Source of the DNA: Caballeronia novacaledonica
GTDB taxonomy: Bacteria; Pseudomonadota; Gammaproteobacteria; Burkholderiales; Burkholderiaceae
Direction: 5' to 3'
Length of the DNA: 64,000 nt
Assembly (NCBI RefSeq): GCF_900258035.1
Contig: NZ_OGTP01000024.1
Coordinates: forward strand, 37,805 to 101,804
A program made the position numbers and the translations under genes. Under the pieces are notes generated by a model. The model worked only from the letters and a program-made list of their open reading frames with translations. It was not told the origin of the DNA and searched no databases. This document shows positions 26,554 through 35,073 of the stretch, one piece after another (position 1 is the stretch's first letter; each line of letters begins with the position of its first letter).

Positions 26554-28386
26554 TCCGTTCGACGGACCGACCCGGTCGAGGCTTTTCAGGAAAGTATCGG
26601 CCGATTCGTACCCGACCACGCGCGCGACTTCGTTGCCCTGCGCATCGAAGAAAATGATGCCCGGCGGCCCGAACAGCTTGAAGCGCTTGAGGAGCGCCTG
26701 ATCGTCGGTGTTGTTGGCGGTCACGTCCGCGCGGAGCAAATTCAGTTGCGCGAGCCGCGCTTGCACGCGGGCATCGGAGAAAGTCAGCTTCTCCATTTCC
26801 TTGCAGGACACGCACCAATCGGCGTAGAAGTCGAGCATCGCGGGCCGCGCGGCGGCCTTCACCGCCGAATCGAGTTCCGCCGACGAACGCACCGGCGCGA
26901 ACGTCGGTCCTTCCGCTTGCGCGTTCGCAGTCGCGGACGACGCGCCTCGGGAAGCGAGCACGGCGAGCGGGCGCAGCGGATCCGTCGAACCCGCAGCCAG
27001 GCCGACAAGCAACGTCGCCGCCCAGATCGCGAACGCGGCGGCGAGACCGCGCCCGAGTCGTTTCCACACGCCAGCAGGCGCCGACGCGCCCGACGAGAAC
27101 AAGCCGAGCGATGCCGCCGCGATCAACAGCCAAAGCGCGGCGAGCAGCATCTGCGCGACGTCGCCGATAACCGGCCACACGATCCACAGCGCGGCCGCAA
27201 GCAAGACCACGCCGAAGAACACCTTCACGCCGTCCATCCAGGCGCCCGCGCGCGGCAGGATCGATCCCGCGCCCAAACCGATGACAAGCAGCGGCACGCC
27301 CAGCCCGACGCCCATCGCGAAGAGCGCCGCGCCGCCGAGCACGGCGTTGCCCGTATGCGCGATGAACGCGAGCACCGCGAACAGCGGCGCCGTCATGCAC
27401 GCGCCGACGACGAGCGCGGATAGCGCGCCCATCGCCGCGACCGCCGCAAACTTGCCGCCGCTGCGCTTTTGCGAAGCCTCGTTGACGCCGCTTTGCCAGC
27501 GCTCAGGCAACGCGATGTCGACGCCTGAAATGAGCGCAACGGCAAACGCCGCGAGCAGCACGCCGAACGCGCCGAGCACCCACGGGTTCTGTAGCCACGC
27601 GCCGAGACTTTGTCCGATCAGCGCGGCAACGATCCCGAGCACCGTATAGACGAGCGCCATTCCGATCACATACGAGACGGAAAGCGCGAATCCGCGCGAA
27701 CGCGTCACGCGCGCACCTTCCCCGACAATGATCGCGGACAGTATCGGGATCATCGGATACGAGCACGGCAAGAGGCTCAGGACCATGCCGGCAAGGAAAT
27801 ACATGCCGACGACCGCGAAGAATCCGCCGCCTTCGAGCATCGACTGCGCGTAGTCGGCGCTGGTCGCGCGCTCGAACCATGAACTGCCCGTGTCTGCCTT
27901 CATGGCGGCCGGCTTGGCGCTCGCCGGTTGGAGCGCGTCGCCATTGACGCGGTAGGTTTTCTCCATCGGCGGATAGCAAATGCCCTGATCCGCGCATCCT
28001 TGCGACGTCACAGCGAGCTCGAACGGCCCCTTCGCCTGCGTGACCGGGATGCGGATATGCAGTTCGCCGCGATACGTCTCGACGTCCTTGTTGAACGTCT
28101 GATCGAAGTGGACTTTGCCCGCCGGCAGTTGCGCGGCGCCGATGGTTGCATCGCCGCTCTTCACCGCGAACGCGAAGCGCTCGCGATACATGTAGTAGCC
28201 GTCGGCGATCTTGTAGCGCACGTCCACTTCGCCGGGCGTTTCCGATGCGCTGAATTTGAACGCGACATCGGGATCGAGGAAATCGTCGGCTGCGCGCGCG
28301 GCGCCCGACAGCAGCAGAGCGAACGCTGCGAGAAACAGGAACGCGCCGACGAATCGCCGCGAGAAAAGACGGGAAAACTCAAACAT
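26551..28386 (-). CDS. dsbD: Thiol:disulfide interchange protein DsbD
   Basis: Moves reducing power from cytoplasmic thioredoxin to the periplasm, for DsbC and for reduction of apocytochrome c. 611 aa: signal peptide (ending GAARA), an N-terminal Ig-like domain with the reactive pair in QGCADQGICYPP, eight central helices with the membrane cysteines (LSLLPCSYPMIPIL; VVGACMTAPLFAV), and a C-terminal thioredoxin domain with DFYADWCVSCKEME. The ATG at 28386 lies inside the end of cutA (8-bp overlap) with little SD, so translation is probably coupled. Confidence 0.95.
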   Translation of the reverse strand: MFEFSRLFSRRFVGAFLFLAAFALLLSGAARAADDFLDPDVAFKFSASETPGEVDVRYKIADGYYMYRERFAFAVKSGDATIGAAQLPAGKVHFDQTFNKDVETYRGELHIRIPVTQAKGPFELAVTSQGCADQGICYPPMEKTYRVNGDALQPASAKPAAMKADTGSSWFERATSADYAQSMLEGGGFFAVVGMYFLAGMVLSLLPCSYPMIPILSAIIVGEGARVTRSRGFALSVSYVIGMALVYTVLGIVAALIGQSLGAWLQNPWVLGAFGVLLAAFAVALISGVDIALPERWQSGVNEASQKRSGGKFAAVAAMGALSALVVGACMTAPLFAVLAFIAHTGNAVLGGAALFAMGVGLGVPLLVIGLGAGSILPRAGAWMDGVKVFFGVVLLAAALWIVWPVIGDVAQMLLAALWLLIAAASLGLFSSGASAPAGVWKRLGRGLAAAFAIWAATLLVGLAAGSTDPLRPLAVLASRGASSATANAQAEGPTFAPVRSSAELDSAVKAAARPAMLDFYADWCVSCKEMEKLTFSDARVQARLAQLNLLRADVTANNTDDQALLKRFKLFGPPGIIFFDAQGNEVARVVGYESADTFLKSLDRVGPSNG

Positions 28387-28711
28387 GAAGAGGACGCTGC
28401 GTTTCTGCGTTGACCCATTGACCGTAGCCCGGCGATGCATCGACCTGCCAGACGAGGATTTCGGGAGTTTCATACGGATGCCGAGCCTCGACGAAGCGCT
28501 GCAATGCTTCGCTGCGCGCGACGCTCGTCTTGAACAACAACTGCACTTCCTGCGACGACTCAAGCGCGCCCTTCCAGTGATACTGCGAAGAAACCGCGCC
28601 GAGATTCGTGACGCACGCGGCAAGCCGAGCCTCCAGCGCCGATTGCGCGAGCGTATTGGCTGCGGCGGTATCGGGCAGCGTGGAAAGCATCAAGACAACG
28701 GGGACATTCAC
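28379..28711 (-). CDS. cutA: Divalent-cation tolerance protein CutA
   Basis: 110 aa trimeric ferredoxin-like protein. Core motifs: VVLMLSTLPD, LEARLAACVTNLGAVSSQYHWKGALESS, EVQLLFKTS and HPYETPEILVW. Historically linked to copper tolerance; its real role is unresolved. A GTG start at 28711 has CGGAGC about 6 bases upstream and gives the usual length; the frame remains open to 28783. The cutA-dsbD pairing is common in proteobacteria. Confidence 0.93.
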   Translation of the reverse strand: MNVPVVLMLSTLPDTAAANTLAQSALEARLAACVTNLGAVSSQYHWKGALESSQEVQLLFKTSVARSEALQRFVEARHPYETPEILVWQVDASPGYGQWVNAETQRPLHV

Positions 28712-28811
28712 GCCGGTGCTCCGAAAAAGCGGCAAGTCAATTGTGTATCGTAGCATCGGCGGCTGACACACACTTTTCCGCATCGACGCGCTGAAACGTC
28801 GCAGGCGGAAA

Positions 28812-28845
28812 GCAAAAAGGCCAAGCTTTTTGAGCCTGGCCTTTC
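28812..28845 (-). terminator. Terminator at the end of the alpha operon (after rplQ)
   Basis: Ten-pair stem built from AAAGGCCA (28816-28823) / TGGCCTTT (28837-28844) plus inner pairs, with TTTTTGCTTT downstream on the minus strand. It closes the long r-protein run. Confidence 0.85.
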
Positions 28846-28867
28846 TGTGAACAACTGAAAACGGAAT

Positions 28868-29263
28868 TTATTCCGCTTCTTGAACTTCTTCTGCCTCTTC
28901 GACTTCCGGGCGATCCATCAACTGGACCAGCGCCATCGGGGCGTTGTCGCCGACGCGGAAACCGAACTTCAGGATGCTGAGGTAGCCGCCCGGACGGTTT
29001 GCGTAGCGCGGGCCGAGGACGTCGAACAGCTTCGCGACGGAATCACGATCGCGCAGGCGGTTGAACGCCAGACGACGGTTCGCGAGCGACGGCTTCTTGC
29101 CCAGCGTGATGAGGGGCTCGACAACCTTGCGCAGTTCCTTGGCCTTCGGCAGCGTCGTCTTGATGACTTCGTGCTCGATGAGCGAATTCGACATATTGCG
29201 GAGCATTGCCAGACGATGGCTGCTCGTGCGGTTCAGTTTCCGCAGACCATGCTTGTGACGCAT
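28868..29263 (-). CDS. rplQ: 50S ribosomal protein L17
   Basis: 131 aa. Starts MRHKHGLRKLNRTSSHRLAM, the invariant L17 N-terminus, with KTTLPKAKELRKVVEPLITL in the middle and a Glu-rich C-terminal tail (VEEAEEVQEAE). It binds 23S rRNA at the bottom of the 50S subunit. It is the last gene of the alpha operon but is separated from rpoA by 141 bp that hold a promoter-like site inside a 15-bp inverted repeat. Confidence 0.98.
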   Translation of the reverse strand: MRHKHGLRKLNRTSSHRLAMLRNMSNSLIEHEVIKTTLPKAKELRKVVEPLITLGKKPSLANRRLAFNRLRDRDSVAKLFDVLGPRYANRPGGYLSILKFGFRVGDNAPMALVQLMDRPEVEEAEEVQEAE

Positions 29264-29344
29264 TTTTCAGCTTCCTATAACGAGTTTAGAGCCAGCTCTT
29301 CTATTGCTCCCTGATTCGGGGCACGGGCCGGTCGGAGAAGAAAT

Positions 29345-29383
29345 AAGACGCGGATTTTAAAGTAAAATCCGCGTCTTTGACAA
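29345..29383 (-). promoter_or_regulatory. Promoter-like site within a perfect 15-bp inverted repeat, upstream of rplQ
   Basis: On the minus strand: -35 TTGTCA (29378-29383), 18-bp spacer, -10 TAAAAT (29354-29359). Spacer and -10 are covered by perfect arms AAGACGCGGATTTTA (29363-29377 read on minus) and their complement (29345-29359), with a 3-nt loop. Readthrough RNA from rpoA would fold the whole hairpin, while RNA started here would carry only part of the second arm. Confidence 0.6.
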
Positions 29384-29404
29384 CAACGCTTGCGACTGCG
29401 TCAG

Positions 29405-30382
29405 TTACTTGTCGAGACCAGCCGGCGGCCAGTTTTCGAGCTTCATGCCGAGCGTCAGACCGCGCGAAGCCAGCACTTCCTTGATTTCGTTCAGCGACTT
29501 GCGGCCCAGGTTCGGCGTCTTCAGCAGCTCGTTTTCCGTGCGCTGGATCAGATCGCCGATGTAGTAAATGTTCTCGGCCTTCAGGCAGTTCGCGGAACGC
29601 ACCGTGAGTTCGAGGTCATCCACCGGACGCAGCAGGATCGGATCGATCTGCGGCGCACGCGACGGCGCTTCCGCTGCCGCTTCAGTACCTTCGAGCGCTG
29701 CGAACACCGACAACTGGTCGACCAGAATACGCGCCGACTGACGGATCGCTTCTTCCGGCGAAATCACACCGTTGGTTTCGATGTTCATCACGAGCTTGTC
29801 GAGGTCGGTACGCTGTTCGACGCGCGCGCTTTCAACGGCGTAGCTCACGCGGCGAACCGGCGAAAACGACGCGTCCAGCACAATACGGCCGATGATCTTC
29901 GCCGACTCTTCGCCGTAACGACGCACGTTGCCCGGCACATAGCCGCGGCCCTTTTCGATCTTGATCTGAACGTCGAGCTTGCCGCCCTTCGACAGGTGCG
30001 CGACCACGTGTTCCGGGTTGATGACCTCGCAGTCATGCGCGAGCTCGATATCGCCGGCCGTGACGAGACCTTCGCCTTCCTTGCGCAGCGTCACCGTGAC
30101 TTCGTCGCGGTTGTGCAGCTTGAAAACGACGCCCTTCAGATTCAGCAGCAGGTTGACCACATCCTCTTGCACACCATCGAGCGTCGAGTATTCATGCACG
30201 ACGCCTGCGATCGTCACTTCGGTCGGCGCGTAGCCGATCATCGACGACAGCAGCACGCGCCGAAGCGCGTTACCCAAGGTGTGGCCATAGCCGCGTTCGA
30301 ACGGCTCCATAACCACCTTCGCATGGTTTTCACCAAGCGATTCAACTGCAATGATCTTGGGCTTCAACAAACTGGTTTGCAT
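29405..30382 (-). CDS. rpoA: RNA polymerase alpha subunit
   Basis: 325 aa. The N-terminal domain (about 1-230) dimerises and nucleates beta/beta' assembly (AKVVMEPFERGYGHTLGNALRR; EYSTLDGVQEDVVNLLLNLK). The C-terminal domain (about 250-315) binds UP elements and activators (ELTVRSANCLKAENIYYIGDL; TPNLGRKSLNEIKEVL). It follows rpsD by 134 bp with a structured leader between. Confidence 0.98.
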   Translation of the reverse strand: MQTSLLKPKIIAVESLGENHAKVVMEPFERGYGHTLGNALRRVLLSSMIGYAPTEVTIAGVVHEYSTLDGVQEDVVNLLLNLKGVVFKLHNRDEVTVTLRKEGEGLVTAGDIELAHDCEVINPEHVVAHLSKGGKLDVQIKIEKGRGYVPGNVRRYGEESAKIIGRIVLDASFSPVRRVSYAVESARVEQRTDLDKLVMNIETNGVISPEEAIRQSARILVDQLSVFAALEGTEAAAEAPSRAPQIDPILLRPVDDLELTVRSANCLKAENIYYIGDLIQRTENELLKTPNLGRKSLNEIKEVLASRGLTLGMKLENWPPAGLDK

Positions 30383-30401
30383 AGGTTTTCCTTTTCAATA
30401 C

Positions 30402-30460
30402 CCTCGGCTCGTTACACCGATAAGGCTGACCGGTAACAACCTGAAAATAAACAGCCGAGG
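30402..30460 (-). promoter_or_regulatory. Structured leader upstream of rpoA
   Basis: Nested inverted repeats: outer 8-bp arms CCTCGGCT (30402-30409) / AGCCGAGG (30453-30460) and an inner GTTA..CCG / CGG..TAAC stem (30411-30437). They lie 20-80 nt before the rpoA start. They might help translational control or mRNA processing; no protein ligand is evident. Confidence 0.45.
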
Positions 30461-30516
30461 CCACCCCTTGCCACGAGCAATCAGGCTCCCCGGCTGTCAA
30501 TCCATTACCGCCGCGA

Positions 30517-31140
30517 TTAACGCGAATACAATTCGACGATCAGGCTTTCGTTGATGTCGCCGGCGATGTCGCTACGCTCGGGCATCGACTTGAACGTGCC
30601 TTCGAACTTCTTCGCGTCGACCGACACCCAGCTCGGCATTCCGCCTTGCTCGGCCAGCGACAGGGCTTCGACGATACGTGCCTGCTTGCGCGACTGCTCG
30701 CGCACGGACACGACGTCGCCCGACTTGACCTGCATCGACGGGATGTTCACGACTTGGCCGTTCACCACGATCGACTTGTGGCTCACGAGCTGACGCGCTT
30801 CGGCGCGCGTCGAGCCGAAGCCCATGCGGTAGACCACGTTGTCGAGACGCGACTCGAGCAACTGCAGCAGGTTTTCGCCCGTCGGACCCTTGCGGCGGTC
30901 GGCTTCAGCGAAGTAACGGCGGAACTGACGTTCCAGCACGCCATAGATACGCTTCACTTTCTGCTTTTCGCGCAACTGGGTGCCGTAGTCGGACGTACGC
31001 GCGCCCGAGGTGCGGCCGTGTTGGCCGGGCTTGCTGTCGAGCTTGCACTTGTCGGCGAGGGAGCGCCGTGCGCTCTTCAGGAACAGATCAGTGCCTTCAC
31101 GGCGGGACAGCTTTGCTTTGGGACCGGTATAGCGTGCCAC
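30517..31140 (-). CDS. rpsD: 30S ribosomal protein S4
   Basis: 207 aa primary 16S-binding protein. It has N-terminal MARYTGPKAKLSRREGTDLF, and an S4 RNA-binding domain (about 97-160) with LESRLDNVVYRMGFGSTRAEARQLVSHKSI. In E. coli S4 also represses the alpha operon. The zinc cysteines of some S4 paralogues are absent. Confidence 0.98.
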   Translation of the reverse strand: MARYTGPKAKLSRREGTDLFLKSARRSLADKCKLDSKPGQHGRTSGARTSDYGTQLREKQKVKRIYGVLERQFRRYFAEADRRKGPTGENLLQLLESRLDNVVYRMGFGSTRAEARQLVSHKSIVVNGQVVNIPSMQVKSGDVVSVREQSRKQARIVEALSLAEQGGMPSWVSVDAKKFEGTFKSMPERSDIAGDINESLIVELYSR

Positions 31141-31291
31141 TTTGCATCCTTAAATATTGATCACGCACACTTTCGTCTGCGCTAGTCCGAACCCTTGGGG
31201 TCGAACGGTGGGCTTAGTCAAAACTTCATAACGCACGAAACCCGCCGATACTTGCGCATCGACAGGAAACATGCGGTCGCGTCGTCGGACT

Positions 31292-31696
31292 TTAGATACG
31301 ACGGCGCTTCGGCGGACGGCAGCCGTTGTGCGGGACCGGCGTCACGTCGGAGATCGCGGTGATCTTGATGCCAAGACCATGCAGCGCGCGCACCGCCGAT
31401 TCACGGCCAGGACCGGGGCCCTTGATCCGCACTTCGAGGTTCTTCACGCCGTATTCCAATGCCACGCGGCCCGCCGATTCGGCTGCGACCTGAGCTGCAA
31501 ACGGCGTCGACTTACGCGAGCCCTTGAAGCCCTGACCACCCGAGGTCGCCCATGCCAGCGCGTTACCTTGACGGTCAGTGATCGTGATAATGGTGTTGTT
31601 GAACGACGCGTGAACGTGAACCACGCCCTCGGCGACGTTCTTCTTGACCTTCTTGCGAACGCGTTGCGCCGCGGAGTTGTTCGAAGCCTTAGCCAT
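31292..31696 (-). CDS. rpsK: 30S ribosomal protein S11
   Basis: 134 aa platform protein next to the mRNA exit. Conserved HVHASFNNTIITITDRQGNALAWATSGG and KGPGPGRESAVRALHGLG; ends GCRPPKRRRI. It lies 28 bp after rpsM and 151 bp before rpsD. That 151-bp gap has no clear hairpin or promoter. Confidence 0.98.
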   Translation of the reverse strand: MAKASNNSAAQRVRKKVKKNVAEGVVHVHASFNNTIITITDRQGNALAWATSGGQGFKGSRKSTPFAAQVAAESAGRVALEYGVKNLEVRIKGPGPGRESAVRALHGLGIKITAISDVTPVPHNGCRPPKRRRI

Positions 31697-31724
31697 TACG
31701 TTTTCCTGTAACTGTCAGTTCCGC

Positions 31725-32090
31725 TTACTTCTTCAGCGATTGCGCTGCACGACGCGGACCCTTGCGCGTACGGGCATTCGTGCGCGTACGCTGGCCACGC
31801 AGGGGCAGACCCTTGCGATGGCGCATGCCACGGTAGCAACCCAAGTCCATCAGGCGCTTGATGTTCATCGTCACTTCACGGCGCAGGTCGCCTTCGACGA
31901 TGAACTTGCCCACTTCGTCACGCAGCTTTTCGAGGTCTGCGTCAGTGAGGTCCTTGACCTTCTTCGAAAATTCCACACCAGCTGCCGTGCAAATGCCGCG
32001 GGAACGCGTGCGACCGATGCCGAAGATTGCCGTCAGGCCGATCTCGGTATGCTGGTGATTCGGGATGTTAACCCCTGCGATACGAGCCAT
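31725..32090 (-). CDS. rpsM: 30S ribosomal protein S13
   Basis: 121 aa head protein that contacts the P-site tRNA and 50S bridge B1. Starts MARIAGVNIPNHQHTEIGLT; helix-two-turn-helix region AIFGIGRTRSRGICTAAGV; basic tail GLPLRGQRTRTNARTRKGPR. First gene of the alpha set, 41 bp after rpmJ. Confidence 0.98.
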   Translation of the reverse strand: MARIAGVNIPNHQHTEIGLTAIFGIGRTRSRGICTAAGVEFSKKVKDLTDADLEKLRDEVGKFIVEGDLRREVTMNIKRLMDLGCYRGMRHRKGLPLRGQRTRTNARTRKGPRRAAQSLKK

Positions 32091-32131
32091 TGTTTTTCCT
32101 CAAACAAAAAGCGCAAGCAAAAGCGCGGCGT

Positions 32132-32248
32132 TCAGCCTTGACGCTGTTTGTGGCGCGGATCAGAGCTGCAAATCACGCGCACAACGCCCTTGCGCTTGAT
32201 GATCTTGCAATTGCGGCAAATGCGCTTAACCGATGCCATCACTTTCAT
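32132..32248 (-). CDS. rpmJ: 50S ribosomal protein L36
   Basis: 38 aa gene, easily missed: [20 protein letters not shown] followed by [18 protein letters not shown]. The zinc ribbon is intact (C11, C14, C27, H32), so this is the zinc-containing form. It sits between infA and rpsM, the canonical place at the end of the spc set. Confidence 0.97.
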
Positions 32249-32268
32249 GATATTACCCTTTTTTCAAA

Positions 32269-32487
32269 TCACTTCGCCCGGAACACGATCCGTGCACGAG
32301 ACAGATCGTAAGGCGTCAATTCAACCGTAACCTTGTCGCCCGGCAGGATGCGGATGTAGTGCATCCGCATCTTTCCGGAAATATGCCCCAGGACGACATG
32401 GCCATTTTCCAATTTCACCCGGAAAGTAGCGTTGGGAAGGTTTTCGATGACCTCACCCTGCATCTGGATAACATCGTCTTTGGCCAT
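32269..32487 (-). CDS. infA: Translation initiation factor IF-1
   Basis: 72 aa OB-fold protein that occupies the A site during initiation. Sequence MAKDDVIQMQGEVIENLPNA, then GHISGKMRMHYIRILPGDKV and LTPYDLSRARIVFR. It is placed between secY and rpmJ as in many betaproteobacteria. Another infA copy may exist elsewhere in the genome, as is common in this group. Confidence 0.97.
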   Translation of the reverse strand: MAKDDVIQMQGEVIENLPNATFRVKLENGHVVLGHISGKMRMHYIRILPGDKVTVELTPYDLSRARIVFRAK

Positions 32488-32495
32488 AGTCCTTA

Positions 32496-33842
32496 TTAAC
32501 GCATCGGGACGTTGCCACCCTTGAAGTTTGCCTTCTTGAGCAGCGATTCATATTGTTGCGACATAACGTACGACTGCACCTGAGCCATGAAGTCCATCGT
32601 GACGACGACAATGATCAGCAGCGACGTTCCACCAAAATAAAACGGCACGTTCCAGCGCAACACCAGAAACTCAGGCAGCAGGCACACGAATACGATGTAG
32701 ATCGCACCAGCCAGCGTCAGACGCGTGAGGATGCGGTCGATATACCGTGCAGTCTGATCGCCCGGACGGATACCCGGAACGAAAGCACCGCTCTTCTTCA
32801 AGTTGTCGGCAGTTTCCCGGCTGTTGAACACCAGTGCGGTGTAAAAGAAGCAGAAGAAAACGATCGCCAACGCATACAGCAGCACGTACACGGGTTGACC
32901 GGGCTTCAGGGCCTCGGCCACGTTGTGCAGCGTGTTTGCGAACCAGTTGGTGCGCGTTCCCGAACTGAACCAGTTCAGGATGGTTGCCGGGAAGAGAATG
33001 ATCGACGACGCGAAGATCGGCGGAATCACACCCGACATGTTCAACTTCAGCGGCAGATGAGACGACTGTCCGCCGTAAATCTTGTTACCGACCTGGCGCT
33101 TCGCGTAGTTCACGAGGATCTTGCGCTGACCGCGTTCGATGAACACGACCAGATACGTGACCGCCGCGATCAACACGACGATGATGATCGCCGAGATGAT
33201 GCTCATCGAACCGGTGCGAACCAGCTCGAACAGACCACCGATTGCGTTCGGGAAACCCGCCGCGATACCACCGAAGATGATGATCGAGATGCCGTTGCCG
33301 AGACCGCGCTCCGTGATCTGCTCACCAAGCCACATCAGGAACATCGTGCCCGTCACCAGCGTGACGACCGTCGTCAGCCGGAACACCATGCCGGGGTCCA
33401 GCACCAGAGCCGGCTGGTTTTCCAGCGCGACCGCGATACCGAACGCCTGAAAGGTCGCCAGAACCACCGTGAAGATACGCGTGTACTGCGTGATCTTCCG
33501 CTGTCCCGCCTGCCCTTCCTTCTTCAACGCCTCCATCTGCGGCGACACGATCGACAGCAACTGCATGATGATCGACGCCGAAATGTAGGGCATGATGCCC
33601 AGCGCAAAGATCGTGAATCGCGACAGCGCGCCACCCGAGAACATGTTGAACATGCCCAGGATGCCGCCCGACTGGCTTTGGAACAGCTTGGCCAGTTGAT
33701 CCGGATCGATGCCGGGTACCGGAATATGCGCACCAATGCGGTAGACGATCAACGCCAGCAGCAGGAACACTGCACGCCGACGCAGATCGCCGAATTTCGC
33801 CGCGCTCCGACCGGTTTTTGCGAGACTCGGGCTGTTAGCCAA
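32496..33842 (-). CDS. secY: Protein translocase subunit SecY
   Basis: 448 aa channel subunit of the Sec translocon with ten transmembrane helices. The plug/first periplasmic region follows HIPVPGIDPDQL and MFNMFSGGALSRF. Cytoplasmic loops for SecA/ribosome binding include ERGQRKILVNYAKRQVGN and GIRPGDQTARYIDRILTRLTL. It works with SecE, encoded near 62258-62638, and SecG. It is 8 bp upstream of infA. Confidence 0.98.
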   Translation of the reverse strand: MANSPSLAKTGRSAAKFGDLRRRAVFLLLALIVYRIGAHIPVPGIDPDQLAKLFQSQSGGILGMFNMFSGGALSRFTIFALGIMPYISASIIMQLLSIVSPQMEALKKEGQAGQRKITQYTRIFTVVLATFQAFGIAVALENQPALVLDPGMVFRLTTVVTLVTGTMFLMWLGEQITERGLGNGISIIIFGGIAAGFPNAIGGLFELVRTGSMSIISAIIIVVLIAAVTYLVVFIERGQRKILVNYAKRQVGNKIYGGQSSHLPLKLNMSGVIPPIFASSIILFPATILNWFSSGTRTNWFANTLHNVAEALKPGQPVYVLLYALAIVFFCFFYTALVFNSRETADNLKKSGAFVPGIRPGDQTARYIDRILTRLTLAGAIYIVFVCLLPEFLVLRWNVPFYFGGTSLLIIVVVTMDFMAQVQSYVMSQQYESLLKKANFKGGNVPMR

Positions 33843-33883
33843 GTACCTTCTCCGATGCTAGTGCTAGTAACGGCGAAAGCGCG

Positions 33884-34324
33884 TTACTCGGCGAACGAGC
33901 CGCCAGCGGCTTCGATTGCCTCACGGGCGCCCTTCGTTGCCGTCAGGCCCTTCACCGTGACCTTGCGCGTGATCTCGCCGGTCTTGATGATCTTCGCGCT
34001 CTTGATGAGCTCGCCGACCAGACCCGCTTGCTTCAACGCCAACAGATCGATTTCGTCGACCGGCAGCTTTTCGAGATCAGCCAGGCGCACTTCACCGACG
34101 AATTCCTTCGTCAGCGAGGTGAAGCCGCGCTTCGGCAGACGACGCTGCAGAGGCATCTGACCGCCTTCGAAGCCGACCTTGTGAAAGCCGCCCGAACGCG
34201 ATTTCTGACCCTTGTGGCCGCGGCCAGCGGTCTTGCCGAGGCCCGAACCGATACCGCGACCGACGCGACGCTTTGCATGCTTCGCGCCTTCTGCCGGCTT
34301 CAGGTTATTCAATTCCATGTTCAA
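33884..34324 (-). CDS. rplO: 50S ribosomal protein L15
   Basis: 146 aa. Gly/Lys/Arg-rich N-terminal extension (KRVGRGIGSGLGKTAGRGHK, GQKSRSGG) that threads into 23S rRNA, then a globular domain with the C-terminal KVTVKGLTATKGAREAIEAAGG. In the spc set between rpmD and secY. Confidence 0.98.
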   Translation of the reverse strand: MNMELNNLKPAEGAKHAKRRVGRGIGSGLGKTAGRGHKGQKSRSGGFHKVGFEGGQMPLQRRLPKRGFTSLTKEFVGEVRLADLEKLPVDEIDLLALKQAGLVGELIKSAKIIKTGEITRKVTVKGLTATKGAREAIEAAGGSFAE

Positions 34325-34347
34325 CTCCTTGGATCCGTGGGTCGCGC

Positions 34348-34530
34348 TTAAGCGATGACCTTAACGAGGTACGAGACCTTGTTGATCATCCCGCGCACTG
34401 CCGGCGTGTCCTGCAACTCGGAAACCGAGTTGAGGCGGCGCAGGCCGAGGCCACGCACCGTTGCGCGGTGCGATTCGCGGGTCCCGATCAGGCTCTTGAT
34501 GAGCTGAACCTTGACAGTTTTTTCAGACAT
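34348..34530 (-). CDS. rpmD: 50S ribosomal protein L30
   Basis: 60 aa: MSEKTVKVQLIKSLIGTRES, then HRATVRGLGLRRLNSVSELQD and MINKVSYLVKVIA. The ATG at 34530 is chosen because the longer frame to 34674 lies within rpsE. 10 bp after rpsE. Confidence 0.97.
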   Translation of the reverse strand: MSEKTVKVQLIKSLIGTRESHRATVRGLGLRRLNSVSELQDTPAVRGMINKVSYLVKVIA

Positions 34531-34540
34531 GGTGCCCACC

Positions 34541-35059
34541 TTAGCCCAGAATGTCTTCGACGGACTTCCCACGCTTCGCCGCGATGTCAGCCGGTGTCGA
34601 CTGCTTGCGCAGACCGTCCAGCGTTGCGCGAACGAGGTTGTACGGGTTCGTCGAACCGTGGCTCTTGGCCACAACGTTTTGCACGCCCATCACGTCGAAC
34701 ACTGCGCGCATCGGGCCGCCAGCGATCACGCCGGTACCGTCCTTCGCCGGAGCGAGGAGAACCGCCGATGCGCCGTGCTTGCCGTGCACTTCATGTTGCA
34801 GCGTGCCGTTCTTCAGGGGCACCTTGAACATGTTGCGGCGGGCCTGCTCCATTGCCTTTTGAACGGCAACCGGAACTTCCTTGGCCTTGCCCTTGCCCAT
34901 GCCGATCCGGCCGTCACCGTCGCCAACCACGGTCAGTGCGGCGAAGCCGAGAATACGGCCACCCTTCACGACCTTGGTCACGCGGTTGACCGAAATCATC
35001 TTTTCGCGCAGGCCGTCGTCGCGTTCGTCAGCCTGAACTTTCGCTTGCATCTTTGCCAT
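34541..35059 (-). CDS. rpsE: 30S ribosomal protein S5
   Basis: 172 aa decoding-fidelity protein. N-terminal dsRNA-binding-like domain (DDGLREKMISVNRVTKVVKG, GRILGFAALTVVGDG) and C-terminal domain with AGGPMRAVFDVMGVQNVVAKS. No sign of ram or spectinomycin-type changes that I can recognise (VNRVTKVVKGG loop intact). Confidence 0.98.
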   Translation of the reverse strand: MAKMQAKVQADERDDGLREKMISVNRVTKVVKGGRILGFAALTVVGDGDGRIGMGKGKAKEVPVAVQKAMEQARRNMFKVPLKNGTLQHEVHGKHGASAVLLAPAKDGTGVIAGGPMRAVFDVMGVQNVVAKSHGSTNPYNLVRATLDGLRKQSTPADIAAKRGKSVEDILG

Positions 35060-35073
35060 GACGAATTCTTCCC

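Noticed and set aside
32553..34160. 535-aa open frame opposite secY/rplO
   Set aside because: Gln/Arg/His-rich antisense frame; secY is certain.
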